Shown piece after piece: positions 34,959 to 41,907 of a stretch of 64,000 nt of DNA. A program made the position numbers and the translations under genes. Source of the stretch: Rhodoplanes sp. (lineage in GTDB: Bacteria > Pseudomonadota > Alphaproteobacteria > Rhizobiales > Xanthobacteraceae); contig NZ_JACAAX010000007.1 in assembly GCF_013377085.1 (NCBI RefSeq), forward strand, positions 1 through 64,000. The letters run 5' to 3'. Each line of letters starts with the position of its first letter. Positions within the stretch are counted from its first letter, which is position 1. The notes under the pieces were generated by a model, which saw only the letters and a program-made list of their open reading frames with translations, was not told where the DNA came from and searched no databases.

Positions 34959-37133
34959 TCAGGAATATCGACGCTTCGGCTTGCCCTCGACGCCGAGGGG
35001 GAAATCGTGTGCCCACGCGGGCGGCGTGGTCATGACCTTCATCATCCGATCGCACAGCTCGCCGGCCCGGGTCGCGTCCACGAGCGCGGTCAACGAATCG
35101 TAGCACTGGAGGATCAGCTCGTATTCAGGCATGGCCGCGATCTGCATCTCGAAAAAATACATCAGATCGCGCATGCCGCCCTGAATCACGAAGTTGATCA
35201 GAACGCCGCCCCAAATCGACACCTCGCGCCACGCGCCCTTGATCCACGAGTGGTAGAACAGTCGGCCCTCGTCATCCACGCCGGCCTCGGGCATGTAGAG
35301 CCACCGGCCGGACGGAAGCCACATCTTGAGCCATCCGGCCTCAAACAAAAATCCGACTCGGCCGCGGCACGTGGTGACGTAGCGGCCCGGATATCTGATC
35401 GCCTCTACGGCCGCGTTTTCCAGGCCGTTCCACCCGTTGTTCCTCACCTCGGGGTACTCGTCGCGGTAGCCGTAGACGATCGACTTGGCCAACTCCTCGG
35501 GGATCTTGTTTGCTTCCGCGACGCGGGACGGGCCGGCGCCGTAGCCGCACGAGAGGACTCCGATTTTCCCGTTCTGGCGCTCCTCGGGGTGGTCCTTTTT
35601 GTTGACCTTGAACCCAAAGATTTTGCTGGCCAGCGCGCAATACAGATCCTCATTGCGTCGGTACGCGTCGAGCGCCTTGGTGCAGTCCGAAATCCAGAAC
35701 ACGCCACGCGCCTCGATCGCGGACAGGTCGGGCGATGCGATCAGCTTGCCGGCAGGCGCCTCGATCATGCTGCGGATGTTGTCGGACAGGATCTCTTCGG
35801 GGTCGCCCATCTCGCGCAGGGCGTCAAGGTCGGCCGACCGAATCGCGTGGAGCGCCTTCTCCGGGTCGTATCGCATTTTCCATTCGGGGATACGCAGCGG
35901 TCGGCCCGCTTTGATGTCCGCGGTTCCGGCGCCCTGGTCGGCCATGAGCTTCGGCCTGAACAGGTTGAGCGGCTGCACGCCACGGCCCGCGAGGCGCAGC
36001 GTGGAGGTGCCCGCATAGACGATCTGATGGCGCAGGCGGCTGTCGGGCGACACCATGGCGCGAGCCGTCTCATATTTGGCGACGGACCCCCGGCCCGCCT
36101 CCTGCCGAGCGACCGCCACCACGCGCACGGGCTCGGGCAGCGCCGGGTTCGCCAGCGCGGCCGCAACGTCATCCTTGGCCCACGACGGGAAATAGACGCC
36201 ATACCGCTGCGCCCATTCGACGAGCTGGCCGGGCGCCTTGAGGCTGGTCACGAGCCCGCCGGTGTAGCTCGCAATCCGCTCTGTCACGTCGCTGATGGCG
36301 CGGTCGCTGATCGAGATCGCGCCGTTGATCAGGGTCATGTCGAGCGGGATGCCGCGCTCGTTCATCTTCCACACGTGATGCCAGATCGCCCACTCTTCGG
36401 GCTCAAGCTCGGGCAGGGCCGAATCCATCATCTGCGAAACGCGCACGTCGGCCGCGTTGTAAACCGCATTGCGAGTGAGCCGGTCCGCATCTTCGAACCA
36501 TTTGGGGCCTCGAAACTCCTCCAGGCTCGGCAGGGGCAGGGGCGGCAGCTCTTTGAACGGAGCGCCTGACACGACGGCCCACGCGCGCCGCTCCTCATAC
36601 GCTTTCACCTTGGCCGGATACGCCGCCACCACGGCAGGGTACCGCCGAGCCTTGCTGCTCCACGCGGATCGCGGCTGCCATAGCTGGCGCGACAGGCGGT
36701 TGCCCTCTTTGTCCTTGCCCTCGGGCAAGCGCATCACGGCAGCGCCGGCCTCCAGGCTGCCCGGCAGCCCGTGGCGCATCGCCCGCGCCATCGTGCAGGA
36801 CCACCGCTCGCGTTCGATCGTGACGCCGAGCAGCACCCTGGAGGCAGCCTCGTCGAATGCGCAGTTGCTCGCCACCACGGTTTCGCTCGCGCGCAGGATC
36901 GACACGAGCACGGCCGGCGACACGACATTGAGCCCGGCGGCGCGCATCCGCGATTCAAGCACCTCGCGGCCGTCCGACGAATCGACAAATGACGCCGTGC
37001 CGTGGAAGCGATCCGTCGCGACCGTCGCGCAGAGCATTTCGGTCGACGGGTGGTGAATGTAGACGTCGAGCCCCCGCTCCCGAAGGTCGATCTCGGATCG
37101 CGTCTCGACGTCGAAAATCGTGCGCTTGATCAT
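34959..37133 (-). CDS. DNA polymerase, family A (phage replicative)
   Basis: A 724-aa phage PolA-type polymerase. N-terminal 3'-5' exonuclease-like part with IFDVETRSEIDL (Asp-X-Glu) and ASNCAFDEA. Polymerase motif A: ASPDLSAIEARGVFW; motif B: RQNGKIGVLSCGYGAG; motif C: ILQCYDSLTALV. In motif C the canonical His-Asp-Glu reads Tyr-Asp-Ser, keeping the catalytic Asp but not the Glu. There is no 5' nuclease domain, as usual in phages. It follows the ssDNA-binding gene by 46 bases, which hold a UUCG-type hairpin. Confidence 0.92.
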   Translation of the reverse strand: MIKRTIFDVETRSEIDLRERGLDVYIHHPSTEMLCATVATDRFHGTASFVDSSDGREVLESRMRAAGLNVVSPAVLVSILRASETVVASNCAFDEAASRVLLGVTIERERWSCTMARAMRHGLPGSLEAGAAVMRLPEGKDKEGNRLSRQLWQPRSAWSSKARRYPAVVAAYPAKVKAYEERRAWAVVSGAPFKELPPLPLPSLEEFRGPKWFEDADRLTRNAVYNAADVRVSQMMDSALPELEPEEWAIWHHVWKMNERGIPLDMTLINGAISISDRAISDVTERIASYTGGLVTSLKAPGQLVEWAQRYGVYFPSWAKDDVAAALANPALPEPVRVVAVARQEAGRGSVAKYETARAMVSPDSRLRHQIVYAGTSTLRLAGRGVQPLNLFRPKLMADQGAGTADIKAGRPLRIPEWKMRYDPEKALHAIRSADLDALREMGDPEEILSDNIRSMIEAPAGKLIASPDLSAIEARGVFWISDCTKALDAYRRNEDLYCALASKIFGFKVNKKDHPEERQNGKIGVLSCGYGAGPSRVAEANKIPEELAKSIVYGYRDEYPEVRNNGWNGLENAAVEAIRYPGRYVTTCRGRVGFLFEAGWLKMWLPSGRWLYMPEAGVDDEGRLFYHSWIKGAWREVSIWGGVLINFVIQGGMRDLMYFFEMQIAAMPEYELILQCYDSLTALVDATRAGELCDRMMKVMTTPPAWAHDFPLGVEGKPKRRYS

Positions 37134-37152
37134 GCCCGCCCCTCAGAAGGGA

Positions 37153-37172
37153 CCGGGGGCCGAAGCCCCCGG
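37153..37172 (-). other. GC hairpin with UUCG-type loop upstream of DNA polymerase
   Basis: On the minus strand CCGGGGGC-TTCG-GCCCCCGG, between the ssDNA-binding protein stop and the polymerase start. Similar hairpins are at 55228-55244, 55942-55957 and 57994-58009, each between leftward phage genes. No T-run follows. Confidence 0.75.
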
Positions 37173-37179
37173 CCGTTCG

Positions 37180-38022
37180 TCACCGCGGGAACTGCGGCAG
37201 GGCAGGACCGGCCGGCGGGGGCGGCGCATAGCCCGGGGCAGGACCAGCCGGCGGGGGCGGCGCGGCAGTGCTGTAGCCCGGAGCGGCCGGCGGCGCGGCA
37301 GTGCTGTAACCCGGAGCGGCCGGCGGGGGCGGCGCATAGGCCGCACCATATCCCGGAGCCGGCGGGGTGCCGTACGCGGCCGGGGGTGGAGCCCCGTAGC
37401 CTGGAGCGGCAGCCGCAGGCGGCGCCCTCCCGACGACCCCCTTGAACATCTCGGCCGCGCTGCGCTGCGCGCCGCCGATCGCCTCGCCGGGACCGACGAA
37501 GCAGACCCCCTCGATCCCGAACTTCACGCCCCGCGACTTATTGTCGTAGCTGAGTGCGTAGACCGATGCCTGCAGAAAGTCGCCGCTCTTGTACTGAGCG
37601 ACGCCGCCGATGTCCTTGGTCAGCAGATCGACCGCAACGCCGTTTTGCCAGATCGTCACCCGGGGAGGGAACTTCTCGGTGGCAGAGAATTTGATAACCC
37701 ACTTCCCTTTGCGCCACGGCGACTTGACCAGCTTCGCCGGATCGTCACCATCCTGAATCGGCCACGAGGCGCCGGCCGGGTAGCTGCCGCCGAACTCCGG
37801 AACCTGCAGCGCCACCCCCATCGCTGCTGTGGCGAACATCCTGTAATTCTCGCAGAGAGTTGGATCGGGGTTCAGCTTCTCGACCAGCCCGACGAATTCG
37901 TAGTGAGGCGAGGCGAGCGGCTGCTTATTGCCGTCCGTGGTCCGCAGCGTGTGCAGGAAGAAATACGCGCCGCGCATCGGCGGTGTCAGGAACGTATCGG
38001 ACCGGATCGTGTTGTGTGCCAT
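37180..38022 (-). CDS. Phage ssDNA-binding protein (DUF2815 family)
   Basis: A 280-aa protein. Residues 1-205 match DUF2815, the OB-fold-like ssDNA-binding family of phages: SPWRKGKWVIKFSATEKFPP and GDFLQASVYALSYDNKSRGV, then FGIEGVCFVGPGE. Residues about 210-280 are a disordered tail built from repeats of Pro, Ala, Gly and Tyr (AAPGYSTAAPP occurs twice), encoded by tandem-repeat DNA at 37195-37420. Unlike typical SSBs the tail end is not acidic. ATG 38022 is 20 bases from the phage promoter -10. Confidence 0.85.
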   Translation of the reverse strand: MAHNTIRSDTFLTPPMRGAYFFLHTLRTTDGNKQPLASPHYEFVGLVEKLNPDPTLCENYRMFATAAMGVALQVPEFGGSYPAGASWPIQDGDDPAKLVKSPWRKGKWVIKFSATEKFPPRVTIWQNGVAVDLLTKDIGGVAQYKSGDFLQASVYALSYDNKSRGVKFGIEGVCFVGPGEAIGGAQRSAAEMFKGVVGRAPPAAAAPGYGAPPPAAYGTPPAPGYGAAYAPPPPAAPGYSTAAPPAAPGYSTAAPPPPAGPAPGYAPPPPAGPALPQFPR

Positions 38023-38041
38023 GTCGAAGGTTTCCTTGGTG

Positions 38042-38070
38042 TCGCTGTCGGCAGTAGTGTTGATTGTCAA
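38042..38070 (-). promoter_or_regulatory. Phage promoter/operator (38.05 kb)
   Basis: Minus strand TTGACA, 17 bases, CAGCGA. The -35 is inside an inverted repeat TGATTG-TCAA-CAATCA (38061-38076). Drives the ssDNA-binding protein, perhaps also the polymerase. Confidence 0.7.
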
Positions 38071-38073
38071 CAA

Positions 38074-38703
38074 TCAGGCAGAATCAGAATCCACCCCCGT
38101 TCCAAAGATCGCCGGCCACGTCTCGGCGAAGTAGGCGCGAAGCGGGATCATCACCTCGCGCATCTGCGGGTGCGCCGTGGGGGCGCAACGGAGCTTGAAA
38201 ACGTGCAGCCACTCGCGCGGGTTCGCGGTCATGACCAGTTCCGTCTTGAGCGAATTCGGAAGGACGCTGCGGGCCTCTTGGGGCGTGGCGCCAGCCCTGA
38301 GCAGTGCGTGATACGTATTCTCGGCCGATTGGCACGCAGCGCCCCAATGAACGAATTGAACGGACGCAAGATCCCAAAAACACGGCTGGATAACCGTGAT
38401 CTCCGCGCCGAATTTTCCTTTGCTGTAGTTGCAGTATCGCGTCGACTCCTGACTGAACGACGCGATGCGGTGCCGGACCAGTTCGTGAGAGACGCCGCGA
38501 TCAACAACGAAATGCACCGAGATTGAGCCGTGCTCCAGCACGGACTCGTGTTTCGATTGGGCGAGCCGGGCGAGGAATCCGACGTGGCTGTCATCGGTGA
38601 TCTTGTCCTCTGATTTGTAGCAGACACGGCCGGCGCGCTCGATCAGCCGCTCCAGGCCGGGCGTGGACGCGATCACCGTGGCGGACGCCGAGACGATTTT
38701 CAT
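38074..38703 (-). CDS. thyX: Flavin-dependent thymidylate synthase
   Basis: A 209-aa ThyX making dTMP from dUMP with FAD, NADPH and methylenetetrahydrofolate. The family signature RHR-X7-8-S-X-R is present as RHRIASFSQESTRY (about residues 77-90); ESVLEHGSISVHFVVDRGVS precedes it. ATG 38703 starts the conserved part and overlaps the upstream stop by 4 bases. It ends 4 bases before the inverted repeat of the next promoter. Confidence 0.95.
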   Translation of the reverse strand: MKIVSASATVIASTPGLERLIERAGRVCYKSEDKITDDSHVGFLARLAQSKHESVLEHGSISVHFVVDRGVSHELVRHRIASFSQESTRYCNYSKGKFGAEITVIQPCFWDLASVQFVHWGAACQSAENTYHALLRAGATPQEARSVLPNSLKTELVMTANPREWLHVFKLRCAPTAHPQMREVMIPLRAYFAETWPAIFGTGVDSDSA

Positions 38704-38906
38704 ATTCCGTCCTTTCGTTTGAACGCCGAGCATCGGAACCGGGAGTCCGTCGTCATGCCGGGCTCGATTGAGTCGGACGAATTGCAGACGCCGACCCATT
38801 TCTCAGCCTCGTGTCGCTGCCACCCGACACAGCTCTCACAGCAGTTCGGAGGCCACCGCAGCCATGAGGGGATGTATGGCTTCGCGCCCGCGGGGTTGGC
38901 GGTCAT
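38700..38906 (-). CDS. Small cysteine-rich phage protein
   Basis: A 68-aa protein with CCESCVGW, GVCNSSDS and RFRCSAF, a four- to five-Cys pattern that suggests a small zinc-binding fold. Overlaps by 4 bases with thyX and with the upstream gene, so it is translated as part of the operon. Function unknown. Confidence 0.7.
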   Translation of the reverse strand: MTANPAGAKPYIPSWLRWPPNCCESCVGWQRHEAEKWVGVCNSSDSIEPGMTTDSRFRCSAFKRKDGI

Positions 38907-39448
38907 GGCGAGACTCCAGGGAGCGGGGAGCTTTTCGGTTTGGTCGCCTGCTTCGCGCGGATGCTCTCCATCTTTGTCCAGATGCGCCGCAGCTCAAAGG
39001 CGCCGGCTGCGCGCATATCGATGCCCTGCGCAAAGCACAGCGCGGCGAGCGTGACCGCGACCCCGCCGACCTCTTGGACCTTTTCACCAAGAGGGCGACC
39101 AAACACGTAGTCCACGAGTTGGTGTGCCTCGGAGGCCGTGCAGCCGCACGCCTGGACCAGCTCTAGCGACTCCTCCACGAACCGATGATTGCGTTCGGCC
39201 GTATCGAGTGCGGTATCGCGCCCGAAGCACGCGATGATCCACCGGCCGACTTCCGCCTGAAACGCGCCGGCGGCGCGCTGATTCCACTGTTCGGGCTCGG
39301 CCATCGCGCCGCACGTCTCGCACTCGACGTGATGCCGCTGCGTGCCGTCGCCGTTTCGGCCAATCGAGTGAGATACATCTTCGTTGCCACAGAACGGGCA
39401 AGGCAGATAGGTGCTGTGCGCGGCGGGCGCTTGGTACTCTGTCGGCAT
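38903..39448 (-). CDS. Zinc-ribbon (Lar-like) fused to MazG/DUF550-like pyrophosphohydrolase
   Basis: A 181-aa fusion. Residues 10-50 form a zinc ribbon, LPCPFCGN ... HHVECETCGAMAE, like the Lar restriction-alleviation family. Residues 65-180 match the MazG-like DUF550 (dATP/dGTP diphosphohydrolase) family: ERNHRFVEESLELVQACG (metal Glu cluster), ASEAHQLVDYVFGRP, EVGGVAVTLAALCFAQG. It probably hydrolyses a dNTP or modified nucleotide. Whether the ribbon gives a second role is not known. Starts at 39448 in a TGATG overlap with the preceding gene. Confidence 0.8.
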   Translation of the reverse strand: MPTEYQAPAAHSTYLPCPFCGNEDVSHSIGRNGDGTQRHHVECETCGAMAEPEQWNQRAAGAFQAEVGRWIIACFGRDTALDTAERNHRFVEESLELVQACGCTASEAHQLVDYVFGRPLGEKVQEVGGVAVTLAALCFAQGIDMRAAGAFELRRIWTKMESIRAKQATKPKSSPLPGVSP

Positions 39449-40560
39449 CACTTCACTCCTGTGACGCCCGCGAACATCTCGGCGCTGGTGCGCGTCTTCC
39501 ATGCGGGGCGGTTGTCGTTCTCGAATGCGAGCACCGGCGATCCGGGCGGGGTGGGGGCGAGCACCTTCAATTCCGCTGCGGTCATGCCGAGCTTCTCGGC
39601 CTGCGCCGGGGCTGGCGGATCGAGCGCCTCGATCCCATACCGGACATAAATCAGTTCGCGAGCAGCGTCGGGATCCGCCCACGCGCGGTGTTTGTTCGCG
39701 GTCACCAGCTTCATGCCGTCCGGCACGTGGCCGCTGATCGCGAGGTTCGTGTGCGTCTTTTCCAGCGTCTTGAACCAATCGGCGATCGGCTTTTTCATCG
39801 CGAGGAAAAGCGCCACCTGATAGTCCGGCACTACCCGGGCGTCTCGGGCGAACGCGACGCCGATGCGCGAGAGCACGTCGGCGGACGCCGGGCAGCGACC
39901 GAACAGCGGGCAATATTTGCACTGCTCACCCGCCACGAAACGGAGCGGCTGGTGGGGGATCGCTGCCACGCGCGTGGCGAACGTGTGCAGATCGGCGGCG
40001 CTCACAATCCATTGTTTGACGCGGGGGACGGGCAGGAAGCTGTTCGGCTGCACGATGACGATGCGGACCCAATCGACCCGCAGCCCGTGGGTGAGGATCG
40101 CCGCCGCGGCGTAAATCATCGGCTGGGGGTTGCTTTCGGCCTGGACGTCCACGAACCCGTTTTTGTAGTCGAGAATCGTCAGGACACGGTTGCGCTCCTC
40201 GTAATGCGCGACGTCGCACCGCCCCCAAATTTGATCGGTGAGCCGCACGGTCTGCTCGACCCACAGCCGGCCCGGCGGCAGTTGGGCGACGAAATCGAGC
40301 GCGAGCGCGATGCCGTATGCGGCGGGGTGGTCGGGGTCGATCACATCGCGGAAATACTGGCGGAGGTGATCGCCCTTTCGAATCTCGGTGAGAGGAATCA
40401 GGCGCTCGATCTCGTCATGCGCGGCTGTGCCCTCGTCGGCCTCCTCGCCGGACTCTTCCGGGGGGAGCGCCGCAATCGCCATCGCGCTCGCGGTGCATCC
40501 GCCTTCCTCGGCCCATCGGTGCGACGAGCTGGGGGCATAGATTGCGTGGCCTGCGGACAT
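39448..40560 (-). CDS. DUF2800 RecB/Cas4-like nuclease
   Basis: A 370-aa protein. Seen: the N-terminal YAPSSSHRWAEEGGCTASA with DEGTAAHDEIERL, the PD-(D/E)XK core WGRCDVAHY ... LTILDYKNG (Asp, then Asp-X-Lys), and a Cys cluster GEQCKYCPLFGRCPA that in Cas4/AddB relatives holds an iron-sulfur cluster. DUF2800 genes travel with DUF2815, PolA and VirE genes in phages, as here, and are thought to act in recombination. ATG 40560 follows the promoter at 40602-40630. Confidence 0.88.
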   Translation of the reverse strand: MSAGHAIYAPSSSHRWAEEGGCTASAMAIAALPPEESGEEADEGTAAHDEIERLIPLTEIRKGDHLRQYFRDVIDPDHPAAYGIALALDFVAQLPPGRLWVEQTVRLTDQIWGRCDVAHYEERNRVLTILDYKNGFVDVQAESNPQPMIYAAAAILTHGLRVDWVRIVIVQPNSFLPVPRVKQWIVSAADLHTFATRVAAIPHQPLRFVAGEQCKYCPLFGRCPASADVLSRIGVAFARDARVVPDYQVALFLAMKKPIADWFKTLEKTHTNLAISGHVPDGMKLVTANKHRAWADPDAARELIYVRYGIEALDPPAPAQAEKLGMTAAELKVLAPTPPGSPVLAFENDNRPAWKTRTSAEMFAGVTGVK

Positions 40561-40601
40561 GGTGGACCCTTGGTAGAGTCGGACGCCGCACCGCGGCGCC
40601 C

Positions 40602-40630
40602 GATCTGTCAGTATAGATGCCGACAATCAA
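40602..40630 (-). promoter_or_regulatory. Phage promoter/operator (40.6 kb)
   Basis: Minus strand TTGATT, 17 bases beginning GTCGGCAT, then CAGATC. Overlaps the end of the upstream gene's untranslated region and drives the DUF2800 nuclease gene. Confidence 0.7.
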
Positions 40631-40633
40631 CGT

Positions 40634-41293
40634 TCAGTGAACGCCGATCTGGCCACAGACGCCGGCCAGATCCTTGTCCGGCATGAACTGCACCGAGCAG
40701 ATCGCATCCGCGAGGCTGGCGCCCTTGGCGATCACGCCGGCCTCGGCCAGCCACGTTGCGTACGCCGCGCCATCGGCGCCGCCCGCCGTCAGCTCTTGCA
40801 GCTTGGCCGCGAGCGCCGTGCCGAGCCGAAACTCCGGAGTCGGCACCGGCGGGGGCGGGGGCGGCGGGGGCGGGGGCGGCGGCGGAGGCGGCGGGGCGGC
40901 GGCGGCGCCCGGGACCGGGTAGCCGTTGGCCGCATTGACCCGGTTCGCCGCGATCAGCTCCGGGGGGATGCCATGATCGCCGGTCGGCGGGGCGACGAAG
41001 GGCGGCGGCACGATGCCGGGCACGCCGGGCGCACTGGCGGCGGCAGCCGGCGGGGTCGGCATCGGCGCGGGGGCGGCGGCAGCCGGCGGACGGCCCCGGC
41101 GCTTGGCGGGGGCGGCGGGGGCAGTGGCGGCCTCGCCGGCCGGCGATTCGGGCGTCGCGGTGCCATTGATGAGCGCAGCGAGCGCCACGATCGCGGCGCC
41201 CTCGGCCTCCCATATCGACACCAGCTCGGCGGCGGACCCGGCCTCGAACCCGAATTCGGCCGCTCCGATTCGAGTATTAAAATTTATCGTCAT
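40634..41293 (-). CDS. Low-complexity phage protein with AT-hook and polyproline run
   Basis: A 219-aa protein. An ordered N-terminus (MTINFNTRIGAAEFGFEAGS...), an AT-hook-like KRRGRPPAA near residue 68, an Ala/Pro-rich linker, an uninterrupted run of 16 Pro (about 142-157), and a C-terminal helical domain ending ADAICSVQFMPDKDLAGVCGQIGVH. The AT-hook suggests DNA binding; otherwise not recognised. It is expressed from the promoter at 41331-41359 with AGGAAC before the ATG, divergent from the arm-domain gene. Confidence 0.65.
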   Translation of the reverse strand: MTINFNTRIGAAEFGFEAGSAAELVSIWEAEGAAIVALAALINGTATPESPAGEAATAPAAPAKRRGRPPAAAAPAPMPTPPAAAASAPGVPGIVPPPFVAPPTGDHGIPPELIAANRVNAANGYPVPGAAAAPPPPPPPPPPPPPPPPVPTPEFRLGTALAAKLQELTAGGADGAAYATWLAEAGVIAKGASLADAICSVQFMPDKDLAGVCGQIGVH

Positions 41294-41330
41294 AATTGCG
41301 GTTCCTGTATTGCGTTGGTGGTGGGAGCGT

Positions 41331-41359
41331 CTATAATCCGCCTGCGTGCAGATTGTCAA
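41331..41359 (-). promoter_or_regulatory. Phage promoter/operator (41.3 kb)
   Basis: Minus strand TTGACA, 17 bases beginning ATCTGCA, then TTATAG. One of the best -10 matches in the set. The divergent gene on the plus strand starts at 41391. Confidence 0.85.
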
Positions 41360-41390
41360 CACGCTTGTAAACTGGAGTGGGAGAATTGTC

Positions 41391-41780
41391 ATGGCCACGC
41401 GCCCCCGTAAGACGAGTCAAGATCAGGACGTGTTCAACGGAGATATGTTTGAGCGACTCGCCGACGATCTGAAAAGCGGCCACATCCCGAGCAAGAAATA
41501 CACCCTGTCCGACACGGTCGTGACCGGCCTGCGGGTCATCATTCGCAACACGGGCGGGATCTCGTATCACGTGCAATATACGGTCGGCGACGATCGGCCC
41601 TACCTCAAACTCGGCGATTACCCGGACATGAGCGTGTCCGAGGCCCGCAACCTAGCACGCACCGTCACCGGCCTCGCCGGGATGGGAATCGACGTGCAGG
41701 ACGGCCTCCACGAGCGTCTCGTTCGCGAGTTGAAGGCCGAGGGGTTGAAGTGGCGCGTTGGGCGCCCCCGCCGCCCGTAG
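41391..41780 (+). CDS. Stand-alone integrase arm-type DNA-binding domain
   Basis: A 129-aa protein. Residues 35-105 (KYTLSDTVVTGLRVIIRNTG, SYHVQYTVGDDRPYLKLGDYPDMSVSEARNLA) match the N-terminal DUF4102 arm-binding domain of P4-type integrases. No catalytic domain follows; the frame ends at a normal stop. The phage's own integrase is of a different type. It could be a DNA-binding accessory (excisionase-like) or a regulator. GGGAG lies upstream of ATG 41391. Confidence 0.75.
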   Translation: MATRPRKTSQDQDVFNGDMFERLADDLKSGHIPSKKYTLSDTVVTGLRVIIRNTGGISYHVQYTVGDDRPYLKLGDYPDMSVSEARNLARTVTGLAGMGIDVQDGLHERLVRELKAEGLKWRVGRPRRP

Positions 41781-41838
41781 TAGCGCGTCGATCGTGGCGC
41801 GCTTTATCTAGCGGTTGTGCAGACAATCGGCATGGTGG

Positions 41839-41867
41839 TTGACAATAAATAGTCAGGCGGCGCAGTA
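41839..41867 (+). promoter_or_regulatory. Phage promoter/operator (41.8 kb)
   Basis: Plus strand TTGACA, 17 bases, GCAGTA (or CAGTAT with 18). It precedes the primase/ATPase start at 41908 and rules out upstream starts for that gene. Confidence 0.7.
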
Positions 41868-41907
41868 TCCAGCCCTTGCGCCCACCAGCGCCGAGGATTG
41901 CCCCGCA

